NCBI RefSeq assembly: GCF_015840915.1
Contig: NZ_CP060398.1
Location: 2,480,001 to 2,544,000, forward strand
Length of the DNA: 64,000 nt
Direction of reading: 5' to 3'
Source of the DNA: Synechococcus sp. CBW1002
Lineage (GTDB): Bacteria > Cyanobacteriota > Cyanobacteriia > PCC-6307 > Cyanobiaceae
Shown here: positions 1 through 7,601 of the stretch, piece after piece
Layout: every line of letters starts with the position of its first letter
How positions within the stretch are numbered: position 1 is the first letter of the stretch
Notes under the pieces: generated by a model
Told to the model about the DNA's origin: nothing
The model's input: only the letters and a program-made list of their open reading frames with translations
The model's database searches: none
Translations under genes and position numbers: made by a program

Positions 1-256
1 GCATCGCCAAGGTTGTCATGCGGCTGAGCCGGATCATCGAGCTCACCTTCAGGCCGGTATCTGAGAAGCCTGGATGATCGGCAGGGATGTCGAGCTCATC
101 GCGGCCCGGCGGCCCGCTGACGTTGGAGCTGATGAAGGCCAGCAACACATCCCCATGGCGCTCACTGGTGGTGATCACCAAGGCCGGCCGAGGCTTGGCC
201 GCAGGCCCATCCGTGAATGGGAAGGCGACCAGCACGATGTCGTAGCGGCTCAGCAT
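1..256 (-). CDS. PemK/MazF-type toxin, C-terminus outside window
   Basis: The visible 85 codons read MLSRYDIVLVAFPFTDG and continue with the PemK-typical RPALVIT stretch, so this is a CcdB/PemK-fold endoribonuclease toxin that would cut mRNA. The frame is still open at the left window edge, so the end is not seen. It starts inside the stop codon of the upstream antitoxin gene (TGATG overlap), which implies translational coupling. Bases 135-262 are nearly repeated at 43075-43202, where a shortened copy of the same gene lies. The family call rests on the N-terminal motif. Confidence 0.85.
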   Translation of the reverse strand, partial: MLSRYDIVLVAFPFTDGPAAKPRPALVITTSERHGDVLLAFISSNVSGPPGRDELDIPADHPGFSDTGLKVSSMIRLSRMTTLAM

Positions 257-474
257 CAGCCGGCGCCGATCGCTTCTCCGTCCGAGAAGCTGTAGAGGTC
301 AGGCTCAGCCGCCAGGTCGTCAAAGGCACCCCCGGCCATCGCCATCTCAGCCAGGGCCCCGTGACTCAGGTCGCTGCTGTCCTGCTCCAGCTGCCTGAGC
401 AGCCAGCGGCGATCGTCAGCCGGCAGGCTGCGGATCACCGCAAGCAGGTTCTCGGTGAGCTGGGGATTGGTCAT
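256..474 (-). CDS. Antitoxin partner of the PemK/MazF toxin
   Basis: A 72-residue acidic protein beginning MTNPQLTENLLAVIRSLP and ending in an acidic tail with DLYSFSDGEAIGAG. Its size, its position directly upstream of the toxin and the one-base stop/start overlap are those of a type II antitoxin. I do not recognise a named DNA-binding fold; the N-terminal half looks helical. It would bind and neutralise the toxin through its disordered acidic C-terminus and probably represses its own promoter (inference). The Shine-Dalgarno signal is weak. Confidence 0.7.
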   Translation of the reverse strand: MTNPQLTENLLAVIRSLPADDRRWLLRQLEQDSSDLSHGALAEMAMAGGAFDDLAAEPDLYSFSDGEAIGAG

Positions 475-523
475 CGCCCCAGGCTAAACAGCCTGAACCT
501 CAGGGTTCACCCTGCCCACAAGC

Positions 524-614
524 GACCTGGCAACAGCTGCTGTTGTCACTGGGGCCAGGCCCCTGGAGCGTGCCCTTGGGCCTGACCTTGATCGAGGCGC
601 AGAAATACGCCCGC
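524..614 (+). repeat. 91-bp copy of the capsid gene 5' end
   Basis: Nearly identical to 5062-5152; I count two mismatches near the start. It includes the GGAG ribosome site, the TTG start and about the first 13 codons of the capsid gene, then diverges, so it is a truncated duplication and not a gene. Confidence 0.9.
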
Positions 615-1001
615 AGAGCAGCTCCAGGGTGCGGGAGCTGAGGAGCTGGAAGGCGCGGATGCGGGATGCGGAAGCCATGGCAGGCGTAGCGGAGACCCCG
701 AAGCAGGCCGGGCGGGGTCAAGGGGCAGCCCCCGCTGAGATGCGGAGCGCAGCGCAGCCATCGAACAAGTCGGCTGACTCGCGTCAGCCCTTGAGGCCGC
801 CCGGACCATGAGGAGGGCTGCGCGTAGCCGATCCACAGAGCGCCGGTGGGGCAGGGACTGGATCAGCCCTGTCCGGCACTTAGCACCTGCGGCGAGAAGG
901 CCCGCATGACGATGCGTTGCAGCTGGTAACGAGGGATGTGGATCCCGCCGCTGCTCTTGCTGTCTCCAGCCGCCGGATCCATTCTGGCTGCAACGGGATT
1001 C

Positions 1002-1345
1002 GGAGGCTCCATCGATGGAAGACACCCCCCCTGAGCAGCAGCCAGGAGTGCGCTGACGATCCGGCCCCTGCTCCAACACTCTCGACGGATTTCTGACGTT
1101 CCTGGCGTGTAGCCAAGTCGCCGTCCATTGCACCGCCTGAGGTGCCCCGGACCCAACGGAACGTCCCGATTGACACCTGGCCCCAGGTGCCAGCGCCGGC
1201 AACTCCGACCACAACCGAAGACACCCTGATCTGCAAACGATCAACCGACCGCGCAGCTGCGCCCGTCCCCCTTGGGACGGCACCACGGCTGAGCAGACAA
1301 ACGCCCGGGGCCAGCACTCCGGGCTTTGTTGTTCTCTGCACCCAG
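1002..1345. repeat. Dispersed intergenic repeat, copy 1
   Basis: Matches 62085-62458 over its length with small indels. Shared anchors include GGAAGACACC, GACGATCCGGCCCCTGCTCC and ACCCAACGGAACGTCCCGAT, and both copies end in a GC-rich hairpin. A third fragment of the end is at 53210-53232. No protein frame is conserved, so it is an intergenic element; its function is unknown. Confidence 0.85.
1303..1330 (-). terminator. Rho-independent-type hairpin after the reductase gene
   Basis: On the minus strand the arms GCCCGG and CCGGGC enclose a loop and are followed by a T-rich GTTTGTCT tail. It lies about 40 bases past the stop of the reductase-like gene, so it probably ends the TetR-reductase transcript. 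Confidence 0.55.
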
Positions 1346-1371
1346 GTGGGGCCTCATTCCGACAAAGCTGC

Positions 1372-2646
1372 TCACTCGCTGCCCGTAACAGGGTGGCGGC
1401 GACCAAGCAGGGTCTTTGTGAGCTCCATACCTTTTCCGGGCTCACTCCAGGGGCACACTTCAATACAGATTCCGCAGCCACGTGTTTCAGCAAAATAGGG
1501 CGCGCACTTGTCAAAGTTGACATACCATCTCTTCTGGCCTCTCACAGTCTGCTTTTCGGAAAAAATCGCGTGAGGCGGGCAATTGGTTTCGCAAATCCGG
1601 CAGTTACGGCAAAGGTCGTCAACACCCAGGTCGCGCGGCTGATCGATCGCAAGGGGCAAATCGGTCAGCACCGTGGCCAAGCGCACGTTGGAGCCGAATT
1701 CAGCAGTGATCAAGGATCCATGTTTGCCGAGCTGGCCAAGACCAGCCTCAATGGCAATGGGAACATGAAGCACTTCAGTGCTGGAGCCTGGGGCTAGATT
1801 GGTGGACGCCTGAGCTGGGTGGCCCAGGGATCGAATGAAGTTCGCAAGCTTGATGGCTACTCGATTGACCTGCCGGTAGGCATCCATGATCTCCCGATTG
1901 GAGCGCTGGCTCGGCGTATGCAGCATCTCTTCTCGATCCATAGGCCATGCCACTGAGATCGCATACTGAAAATCGGGCGATGAGTCCCGGTAGCAAAAAC
2001 TTGCATCCATCTTGGTGATGCCCGCCAGGCTCGCGCCGAAGCGCCTCGCCGCCTCTTTGATCAGGAGGGCGGCATCTGAAGGGTCTGGAGGGGCGGTATT
2101 TCTGCGTGCCACAATTCCAACGCGACCACCGTCCTGCCAAAAGATTTGTGCAATCTGTCGGTGAATTGAGGTGGGCTCCATAACCTGGAAATACCAGTCC
2201 AGCTTTCCCCAGGCGCGCTTGTAGGAGTCACCGAAAAATACATGGTCAGGCTGGCGGGCAGCCTCCTCGCCCAAGCCATTGATCACATTGCCTGAAAGTG
2301 GCGTCTTACGGTAAGCAAATGGATAATCCGTTGCTGGGTAATCGACTTTCATGTGGCGAGCACGCCTTCGAAGTAGCCCGGCATTAGGAGTCAGATCAGC
2401 CGGTTGAAATGACAGGTGAGGGAAAGCCTGACTTTGTGGCGGCCCAGGCATGTCTTCCAGCCAGATTGTCTCGCCTTTGTCGATCTTCCGCTGCTGCAGC
2501 CAGCGAAGGAGCGGGAATATTGAGTGGGTGGCGATCCCGACAGCAATGGTGAAAGACTTGCTTTTGAAATGTACCATCAGAAGCTTGCTGTAGTCGTTCA
2601 ACCGGTCGCCAAGCGACGCCGGAGGCGCGAATTTGTGAATGCTCAT
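1372..2646 (-). CDS. Reductive-dehalogenase-like iron-sulfur protein
   Basis: A 424-residue protein whose C-terminal third carries a ferredoxin-type dicluster: CRNCRICETNCP (C-x2-C-x2-C-x3-C) and then a cysteine near CAPYF followed by CGICIEVCP. That fits two 4Fe-4S clusters. The middle resembles the corrinoid-binding reductase fold shared by reductive dehalogenases and epoxyqueuosine reductase. I see no twin-arginine signal, so it is probably cytoplasmic, unlike respiratory RdhA. It shares an ATGA overlap with the upstream TetR gene, so the two form a coupled operon. Substrate is unknown; a reductive dehalogenation or other corrinoid-dependent reduction is inferred. Confidence 0.7.
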   Translation of the reverse strand: MSIHKFAPPASLGDRLNDYSKLLMVHFKSKSFTIAVGIATHSIFPLLRWLQQRKIDKGETIWLEDMPGPPQSQAFPHLSFQPADLTPNAGLLRRRARHMKVDYPATDYPFAYRKTPLSGNVINGLGEEAARQPDHVFFGDSYKRAWGKLDWYFQVMEPTSIHRQIAQIFWQDGGRVGIVARRNTAPPDPSDAALLIKEAARRFGASLAGITKMDASFCYRDSSPDFQYAISVAWPMDREEMLHTPSQRSNREIMDAYRQVNRVAIKLANFIRSLGHPAQASTNLAPGSSTEVLHVPIAIEAGLGQLGKHGSLITAEFGSNVRLATVLTDLPLAIDQPRDLGVDDLCRNCRICETNCPPHAIFSEKQTVRGQKRWYVNFDKCAPYFAETRGCGICIEVCPWSEPGKGMELTKTLLGRRHPVTGSE

Positions 2647-3302
2647 GGCTTTCGTTCATGAATGAAAGTGTGATCGAGAAGGTTCGGGCTTCCTGTATGC
2701 CCGTGCAACAAGATGCGCACACAGGATCGGCTTCTTTCTTCGGGATTTTCAAATGGTTGGCTGGTCAAGCCAAGAAGTGCGCGCACAAATCCAAAACCCT
2801 CCAAAAGCCCGAGAAGCTGTTCAGCAAGATCATTGGCACTGTGTTTAGACTTCAGATAGCCAAGATCAACGCCTTGCTGGATCAAGCGTGATAGATCATC
2901 TTGTGTTCGACCATAGGCGCAGGAGTAAAAGTCTCCGGCGAGATCGCGGTGTGAACGCGCCTCTTCAAACATCAGCTGTGAGAATCTGATGATCTCAGGT
3001 TGATTGAGAAATCTCAGAAGCTTCGAACCAAAACTGATCAGGGCTTCAACGAATTCTTCCTCTGTCTCAACATCAGTAGGAACACCCTGCTCAAAGCTTT
3101 CAACCTCAGCTTCCACGACTGCTCGAAGGACCCCATTGAGTCCCTCGAAGTGCCGGTACAGCGTCGCCTTGGAAACCGACGCAGCCTGGGCAAGGTCATC
3201 AGTCGAGACCCTGGCGAAACCTTGGCTGAAAAACAGCTCTTTGGCCGCCAGGAGGATTCGAGACCGGGGAGGGCTTGCGGCGCGGACCATCGGACAAAGC
3301 AA
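2643..3302 (-). CDS. TetR/AcrR-family transcriptional regulator
   Basis: A 219-residue protein with the TetR helix-turn-helix at residues about 13-60 (RILLAAKELFFSQGFARVST, then SVSKATLYRHFEG) and a variable ligand-binding C-terminal half. Start choice is between codon 1 and Met5 (MVRAASPPRSR). It overlaps the reductase-like gene by ATGA and has a dyad about 40 bases upstream, so it likely represses this two-gene operon and is released by the reductase's substrate (inference). Codon use here looks less GC-biased than in most neighbours, which suits an acquired operon. Confidence 0.9.
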   Translation of the reverse strand: MLCPMVRAASPPRSRILLAAKELFFSQGFARVSTDDLAQAASVSKATLYRHFEGLNGVLRAVVEAEVESFEQGVPTDVETEEEFVEALISFGSKLLRFLNQPEIIRFSQLMFEEARSHRDLAGDFYSCAYGRTQDDLSRLIQQGVDLGYLKSKHSANDLAEQLLGLLEGFGFVRALLGLTSQPFENPEERSRSCVRILLHGHTGSPNLLDHTFIHERKP

Positions 3303-3341
3303 TCGAAGGACGACTTGGCACCAGCATCAATCAGGCCAAAC

Positions 3342-3357
3342 AGTACCGTACCGTACT
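3342..3357. promoter_or_regulatory. Likely TetR operator
   Basis: AGTACCGTACCGTACT, an AGTAC/GTACT dyad with GTACC direct repeats, lies about 40 bases upstream of the TetR start, where a repressor would cover the promoter. Binding is inferred from position. Confidence 0.5.
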
Positions 3358-3537
3358 CATGTTCACACTGTGGCTCGCTTCCGACGCTCCGGCTGGCTTG
3401 GCTGCTACGGCTGGTGTTGGTGGTCGCTTGCTGCAGGGGGGAATCGAGGGAGGGCTGTGCTTCTTGCAGCAGCTCCTCAGCCAGGGCTCGCTGTCGAGCG
3501 CGACTCGAAGACCCGGTACGCCTCTGCCCGTCGGCGC

Positions 3538-3813
3538 TCAGTTCCTCGGTGGCTCCCACTGCGGCGCACAAACCTTCCAGCCGGCCTGCAGCTTTTGGGT
3601 CCAAAGCTTGATCGCTTCCCCGCGGGTGAGCTCCTTGCGGCGCTTGAGCAGCGCCGGCTCCCCGGCAGGCATCACCTCTCCCAGCGTCACCTCCAGCGAC
3701 TGGCTCCAGCGGTCGTAGCGGAGCGGCTTGAAGTGGAGCACGTTGCGACCGTCGCTGATCCAGCCCTCCCGGGGCGAAAGTGGCGGGCGACCGGGCCGGT
3801 CGACGACGTTCAT
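3538..3813 (-). CDS. DUF1651 protein, copy 1
   Basis: A 91-residue protein with the DUF1651 core GWISDGRNVLHFKP, LRYDRWSQSLEVTLGEV and the LTRGEAIKLW helix. DUF1651 is a family of short proteins from picocyanobacteria with no known role. The closest relative here is at 31437-31721, where the same downstream-upstream arrangement with a Cys-rich gene recurs. The Cys-rich gene lies 10 bases upstream, so the two are probably one transcript under the LexA-like site at 4126-4139. The 170 bases between this stop and the TetR gene hold no gene I can support. Confidence 0.85.
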   Translation of the reverse strand: MNVVDRPGRPPLSPREGWISDGRNVLHFKPLRYDRWSQSLEVTLGEVMPAGEPALLKRRKELTRGEAIKLWTQKLQAGWKVCAPQWEPPRN

Positions 3814-3823
3814 TGAGCTCTGC

Positions 3824-4111
3824 TCAGGCCACCTCCGGTGCCCAGCCCGTCTGGCGCACCATGTCGTCGGTCCAGCCCTGGCAGCGGTTGGTGAGGTGCT
3901 CGCCCTGGGCGATCAGGCCCTGGTGCAGCTGGCAGGTGAGCAGTGGGATGCAGTTCGCTCCGGCGTGATGCCTGAACCAGTGGCAGGTCATGCAGACCTT
4001 GCGGCTGCGGGCTGGCACCAGCACCTCCTGTCCCAGGTAGGGCCACTCCTCGATCGGTGCATCAAGCCGTTGTTCCAGCGGAGAAGCCCCCCGACTCGCA
4101 GCCACTCCCAT
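3824..4111 (-). CDS. Cys/His-rich small protein, copy 1
   Basis: A 95-residue protein with the motif VCMTCHWFRHHAG, then NCIPLLTCQLHQGLI and CQGWTDDM. These Cys and His residues suggest a structural zinc site. I chose the ATG at 4111 because similarity to the copy at 31729-32013 starts there (MGVAASRG versus MGVSLSRP). It precedes the DUF1651 gene and sits just behind a LexA-like box, so DNA-damage control is plausible. The function is unknown to me. Confidence 0.75.
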   Translation of the reverse strand: MGVAASRGASPLEQRLDAPIEEWPYLGQEVLVPARSRKVCMTCHWFRHHAGANCIPLLTCQLHQGLIAQGEHLTNRCQGWTDDMVRQTGWAPEVA

Positions 4112-4125
4112 GCAACCACTCGATG

Positions 4126-4139
4126 CGTACGCCTGTACT
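4126..4139. promoter_or_regulatory. LexA-like box, one mismatch
   Basis: CGTACGCCTGTACT on the plus strand reads AGTACAGGCGTACG on the coding strand. It fits the cyanobacterial SOS box RGTACNNNDGTWCB except for C at the D position. It lies 14 bases upstream of the Cys-rich gene; the second copy at 32029 fits perfectly. Confidence 0.55.
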
Positions 4140-4185
4140 AGCACGAAAGGTCTGGGTTGGCGGCGGCTCTGGACGGCCGCAGGCT

Positions 4186-4521
4186 TCAAGCGCGCAGGGC
4201 CTCAATGGAGTCCGGCAGCTCCTCGTAGCTGATGCCTGGGCCAAAGGCCCGGATCAGCGGTTGCAGTCCGATCGATTTCCGTCCTCCATGCAGCTTTCCC
4301 GTGGGGACCACCCAAAACCGCCACTGGCTGAGGTCCTGGGGATCCGCCAGCTCGGGGTCCGGCTCTGCCAGCAGGCAGAAGACGTAGGCGCTGGCAACCC
4401 GGTGCTCTCCGGAATCGAGGCCCAACGCCCGGTGGACCAGCCACTCGGCATAGGCACCTCGGGTGCGGTTCTCCAGCAGATGGCCGGAGTTCCAACGGAG
4501 GAACGCGTCGAGGTCGCTCAT
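4186..4521 (-). CDS. Internally deleted restriction-endonuclease-like protein
   Basis: A 111-residue protein. Residues 18-34 (NRTRGAYAEWLVHRALG) match the N-terminal helix of a PD-(D/E)XK-like family common in cyanobacteria, and residues 46-51 onward (YVFCLL, later DLSQWRFWVVPT) match its C-terminal part. In the full-length relatives I remember, a catalytic stretch with an E-V-K motif lies between these blocks; here it is missing without a break in frame. The protein is therefore probably inactive. It overlaps the upstream secreted-protein gene by ATGA. Confidence 0.55.
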   Translation of the reverse strand: MSDLDAFLRWNSGHLLENRTRGAYAEWLVHRALGLDSGEHRVASAYVFCLLAEPDPELADPQDLSQWRFWVVPTGKLHGGRKSIGLQPLIRAFGPGISYEELPDSIEALRA

Positions 4522-4916
4522 GGCCGGCTGATCTCTGGGCGCAACGGCACAAAGATCCGATTGCCGTTGGCCTTGTTGGTGAAGACGGCATTGCCCTGCA
4601 CGTAGATCTCCCTCTCCCAGAGGCCGCCCAGACTGTCTCGCAGGGTGGAGAGGGGGAAGCCTTCCTGGATCAGCCGGTAGGTCATCGCCTTGCCGTCCTT
4701 CCAGACGATCCGCACGGTGCCGTCGCTGCTGTGGCTGTCGCGGCAGGGGATCGGCCGGTCGTTGTAGGCGCAGTCCTTCCAGGGTTCGGCGCGGCTGGGG
4801 GCGCTGCCGATCAGCAGGGCCGCCATCGCGGCGATCCCCCAGACCGACCGGGCACCGTGGCACCGGCCAAGCGCGGAAGGCAGGCACCGCAGCCGCTCAC
4901 GCATCAGCACCACCAT
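4518..4916 (-). CDS. Secreted hypothetical protein
   Basis: A 132-residue protein with an N-terminal hydrophobic segment (GIAAMAALLIGSAPSRA) that looks like a signal peptide cleaved before EPWKDC. The mature part has two cysteines (KDCAYNDRPIPC) and a beta-rich look. I do not recognise the family. It is the first gene of a two-gene unit with the nuclease-like remnant. Confidence 0.6.
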   Translation of the reverse strand: MVVLMRERLRCLPSALGRCHGARSVWGIAAMAALLIGSAPSRAEPWKDCAYNDRPIPCRDSHSSDGTVRIVWKDGKAMTYRLIQEGFPLSTLRDSLGGLWEREIYVQGNAVFTNKANGNRIFVPLRPEISRP

Positions 4917-5102
4917 CCACCGCTTGCACTACCCACAGGATGGAGGCGGTGGACCGTGACGGGCACTGGTTTCGATGCGGTGCTCGCCGAGGGGACGGGC
5001 CGATGTGGCGTGATCAGCAGACACCCCTCCGCAGAGTGGCGCAGAACCGGATGGCCTGCAGGACCTGGCAACAGGTGGTGTTGTCACTGGGGCCAGGCCC
5101 CT

Positions 5103-5116
5103 GGAGCGTGCCCTTG
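5103..5116 (+). promoter_or_regulatory. Ribosome site deciding the capsid start
   Basis: GGAG at 5103-5106 is seven bases ahead of a TTG at 5114. Both are kept in the duplicated fragment at 524-614, which supports TTG 5114 as the start although the frame is open further upstream. Confidence 0.7.
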
Positions 5117-6022
5117 GGCCTGACCTTGATCGAGGCGCAGAAATACGCCCGCCGCGCTGAACAGTTGGCGGTGCTCAAGACCTTCGCGGAAGGGGAGCTG
5201 CTGCGCCGCCTGCCCTTCCGCAACCTCGTGGGCGGCTCCCTGAGCTTCCCGGCAGAGACCAAGCTGCCCCGCGTCGGTTTCCGGGCCGTCAACGAGGGCT
5301 ACCGCCAGAGCTACGGCGTCATCAACTCCGATTCGGAGTTCGTGCACCTGTTCGGGGGAGACCTGGATGTGGACCGCTCGATCGTGGACCTGCAGGGTCC
5401 TGAGGCCCGCGCTGCCCAGACCGAGATGAAGGTGCGCTCGATGCGGCTGACGCTTGAGGCGGCGATCATCAACGGCGATGACACCTTCGATCCGCGGGCG
5501 TTCAACGGGCTGAGCAAGCGGCTGACACCTGGAGACGACCAGACGATCGACAACGGCGGCAGCACGCTGAACCTGCTGGCGCTGGAGGCGCTCACCGACA
5601 GCGTGATCGGCTACGGCGGCGACAAGGTGCTGATCGCCAGCAAGGCGGCCCGCCGCCAGATCAGCACCGCCTCCCGCCAGGCCGGCGGCGACCTCTATGA
5701 GGTGATCGACAGCCGGCACTACTTCGAGGGGGTGGAGATCCTGCTGGTGGAAGAGGACGCCGAGGGCAACGCGGTACTCGGCTACGACGAACCGGGGGAC
5801 ACCACCTCGATCTACTGCTGCGTGCTGGGTGATGCGGCGGTCTGCGGCCTGCAGGGGCCGTTCGAGGGTCGCTACGGCATCTCGGTGCGGGACTTCGGCG
5901 AGGTGCACGACGCACCGGTGTTCCGCACGCGGGTCGATTGGTACGTCGGCTTTGCCGTCTGCAACCGCAAGGCGGCAGCGCGCCTGTTCAACGTGGCGCC
6001 CATGCCGCTGGTGCTGCCCTGA
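5114..6022 (+). CDS. HK97-type phage major capsid protein
   Basis: A 302-residue protein. Features typical of one siphovirus capsid family are LTLIEAQKYARR at the N-terminus, LPFRNLVGG, a central FGGDLDVDRSIVDLQ and a K-rich helix, INGDDTFDPRAFNGLSKRL, and near the end VRDFGEVHDAP with RVDWYVGFAV. The length fits this family. TTG is taken as start because of the well-placed GGAG. It heads a same-strand run of structural genes to 9.5 kb, yet no terminase, portal, protease or tail-tube gene is visible anywhere in the window. The cassette may be a prophage remnant or a domesticated or satellite capsid. Confidence 0.85.
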   Translation: MGLTLIEAQKYARRAEQLAVLKTFAEGELLRRLPFRNLVGGSLSFPAETKLPRVGFRAVNEGYRQSYGVINSDSEFVHLFGGDLDVDRSIVDLQGPEARAAQTEMKVRSMRLTLEAAIINGDDTFDPRAFNGLSKRLTPGDDQTIDNGGSTLNLLALEALTDSVIGYGGDKVLIASKAARRQISTASRQAGGDLYEVIDSRHYFEGVEILLVEEDAEGNAVLGYDEPGDTTSIYCCVLGDAAVCGLQGPFEGRYGISVRDFGEVHDAPVFRTRVDWYVGFAVCNRKAAARLFNVAPMPLVLP

Positions 6023-6088
6023 ACGCCAGCACCCGCCCCGGAGGACTGCGCTGAACCACCCATCAATTGCCCCACAGGAGACCCTTCC

Positions 6089-6523
6089 ATGACTTCTCAC
6101 GCCACCCGGCTTCTCGACGCCCAGACGGTGCTCGTCGGCTGGATCAACCACTCCGCCACCGACTGCTACGAGCACACCCGCAGCAGCGGTGATGTGGTGA
6201 ACCTCGGCACCGACCTCGATGCCGCCAGCTCCTTTGTGCTCGTGGCCTCCCACTCCGGCCACAGCGAGGCGGTGACGGTGACCCTCGAGCTCGCTCCTCT
6301 GCTGGCCGATGGCACCGCCGGCAGCTGGATCACCGCGGCGGCCGTCGCCATCCCCGCCGCTGGCGGCAAGGTGGAGGCAATCATCAGCGGCGCTGCCCTG
6401 CTGATCAATCCAGCCGACAGCGCGCTGATCACGCCGCCCTGCCTGCGGCTGGCGCGGGCGACGGTGTCTCCCGCCACGCCGGTGGGGATGACTGTGGCGC
6501 TCACCGCCAACCAGGGGCTGTGA
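6089..6523 (+). CDS. Small phage structural protein (head decoration or similar)
   Basis: A 144-residue beta-rich protein with alternating hydrophobic residues (SSFVLVASHSGHSEAVTVTL). AGGAG eight bases before ATG gives a clear start. Its position right after the capsid gene suggests a head decoration or head-completion protein, but I recognise no named family. Confidence 0.6.
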   Translation: MTSHATRLLDAQTVLVGWINHSATDCYEHTRSSGDVVNLGTDLDAASSFVLVASHSGHSEAVTVTLELAPLLADGTAGSWITAAAVAIPAAGGKVEAIISGAALLINPADSALITPPCLRLARATVSPATPVGMTVALTANQGL

Positions 6524-6533
6524 GGTGAGCGCC

Positions 6534-7238
6534 ATGAGCACCCCCCTCGAGACCCTCAACCTCGCGGCCGGAGCCGAGGCCCTGCCCCTGGAGCTGCTGC
6601 AGCCCCTCGACAGCAACAACCCCTCCGCCACGCCGGTCCGTCTCTCAGGTCCGGAGCAGCGCCTCACCATCACCCCGGATCCAGGTGTGGGCGATGCGGC
6701 GTTGTTGCCGCCCAGCCAGGTGCTGATCAGCAAGGACGGTGTGACCCGCTCGATCTGGCCGGTGCACCTGGCCGGCTGGCAGGCCCTGGGCTGGCAGCTG
6801 CTCAGCCCCGCCGGTGGCGGCGATGAGCCGGTCCCGGTGGACTCCGGGGACAACGCGCCGGAACCGGAGCTGGCGGATGCGCTGGACCTCGAGCCCGAGC
6901 AACCGGAAGCGCCGGATCCCGCCCCGACACCCGATGAGCCCACTCCTACCGACGACCGGTTAGAGACCACCACCGATGGTGGCGAGGCCCTGCTTGCCTC
7001 ACAGCCCACTGACTTCCAGGCCATGACCAAGGCCCAGATCGTCGAGTTCTGCTCCACCGTCTACGGCGTGGAGCTCGATAGCAGCCAGACCAAGGCCGAG
7101 CTGGTGGAGCAGGCCATGGCGCTGGAGGCCAAGGCCAGTGCATCGGGCACTGCCAGCGGCAGCAGCGATGCCACGAATGAGAGCAGCAACGATGCCGCCG
7201 ATCTCGCGGCCCTGGAGCTGGGGGATGCCCTGCTCTGA
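6534..7238 (+). CDS. Phage structural-region protein with Pro/Glu linker and SAP/HeH-like domain
   Basis: A 234-residue protein. The first about 90 residues look globular and end in a Trp-rich segment (SIWPVHLAGWQALGWQLL). A long acidic Pro-rich linker follows (EPEQPEAPDPAPTPDEP). Then comes a helix-extension-helix segment, AMTKAQIVEFCSTVYGVELD with SSQTKAELVEQ, like SAP/HeH domains that bind DNA in phage proteins. ATG 6534 is preferred over GTG 6525 because GAGGTG sits six bases ahead of it. It ends in a Ser/Asn-rich tail. Confidence 0.65.
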   Translation: MSTPLETLNLAAGAEALPLELLQPLDSNNPSATPVRLSGPEQRLTITPDPGVGDAALLPPSQVLISKDGVTRSIWPVHLAGWQALGWQLLSPAGGGDEPVPVDSGDNAPEPELADALDLEPEQPEAPDPAPTPDEPTPTDDRLETTTDGGEALLASQPTDFQAMTKAQIVEFCSTVYGVELDSSQTKAELVEQAMALEAKASASGTASGSSDATNESSNDAADLAALELGDALL

Positions 7239-7318
7239 TCCCTGCAGCCTGCGCTGCCCCGGCCAGCGCATTCCTGGCTGGGGGCTGGCAACAGCTCAGC
7301 AGCACTGCCCTGGCGTCG

Positions 7319-7561
7319 ATGGCCACTCCCGATCCGGCTGTGCTGGCCGAGCTGACGGCCCAGTGCCGCAGCAGCAGCCGGCCCCAGGGGGTGATCTTCC
7401 TGGGCCAGGCCCAGCTGCAGGACGGCGGCACCCCTGAACCGCCGCCCACCGGCGGCATCACGGCAATGCAGGCACTGGCGCCGCTCATCAGTGCCACTGC
7501 CGGCGATGGGGTGGTGGTGATCGCGCTGGACCTGCGCCTGCTCAGCCCCTTGCCGCACTGA
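7319..7561 (+). CDS. Small hypothetical protein in the phage cassette
   Basis: An 80-residue protein (MATPDPAVLAELTAQCRSSS). The frame is open back to the stop of the previous gene and that extra part also reads protein-like, so translation may begin earlier at a non-ATG codon. No family recognised. Confidence 0.45.
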   Translation: MATPDPAVLAELTAQCRSSSRPQGVIFLGQAQLQDGGTPEPPPTGGITAMQALAPLISATAGDGVVVIALDLRLLSPLPH

Positions 7562-7601
7562 TTTCTCCCCTCCACCTCTCTCCCCTTCTGCACGGATCAC
7601 C

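Larger units (their letters stand above)
475..1371. other. Gene-poor stretch made of duplicated fragments
   Basis: About 0.9 kb without a convincing gene. It holds a 91-bp copy of the capsid gene start (524-614), a GC-rich tract around 740-830 carrying the dispersed GACTCGCGTCAGCCCTTG motif, and a 340-bp repeat (1002-1345) whose other copy is at 62085-62458. Open frames here lack the codon bias and start signals of their neighbours. Confidence 0.6.

Noticed and set aside
3038-3604. Minus-strand frame between DUF1651 and TetR as a gene
   Set aside because: It overlaps DUF1651 and TetR in other frames. Only the 3360-3537 part is free, and that part lacks a start or known motif.
5084-7057. Minus-strand open frame of about 650 codons opposite the capsid genes
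   Set aside because: Shadow frame over two recognised plus-strand structural genes.
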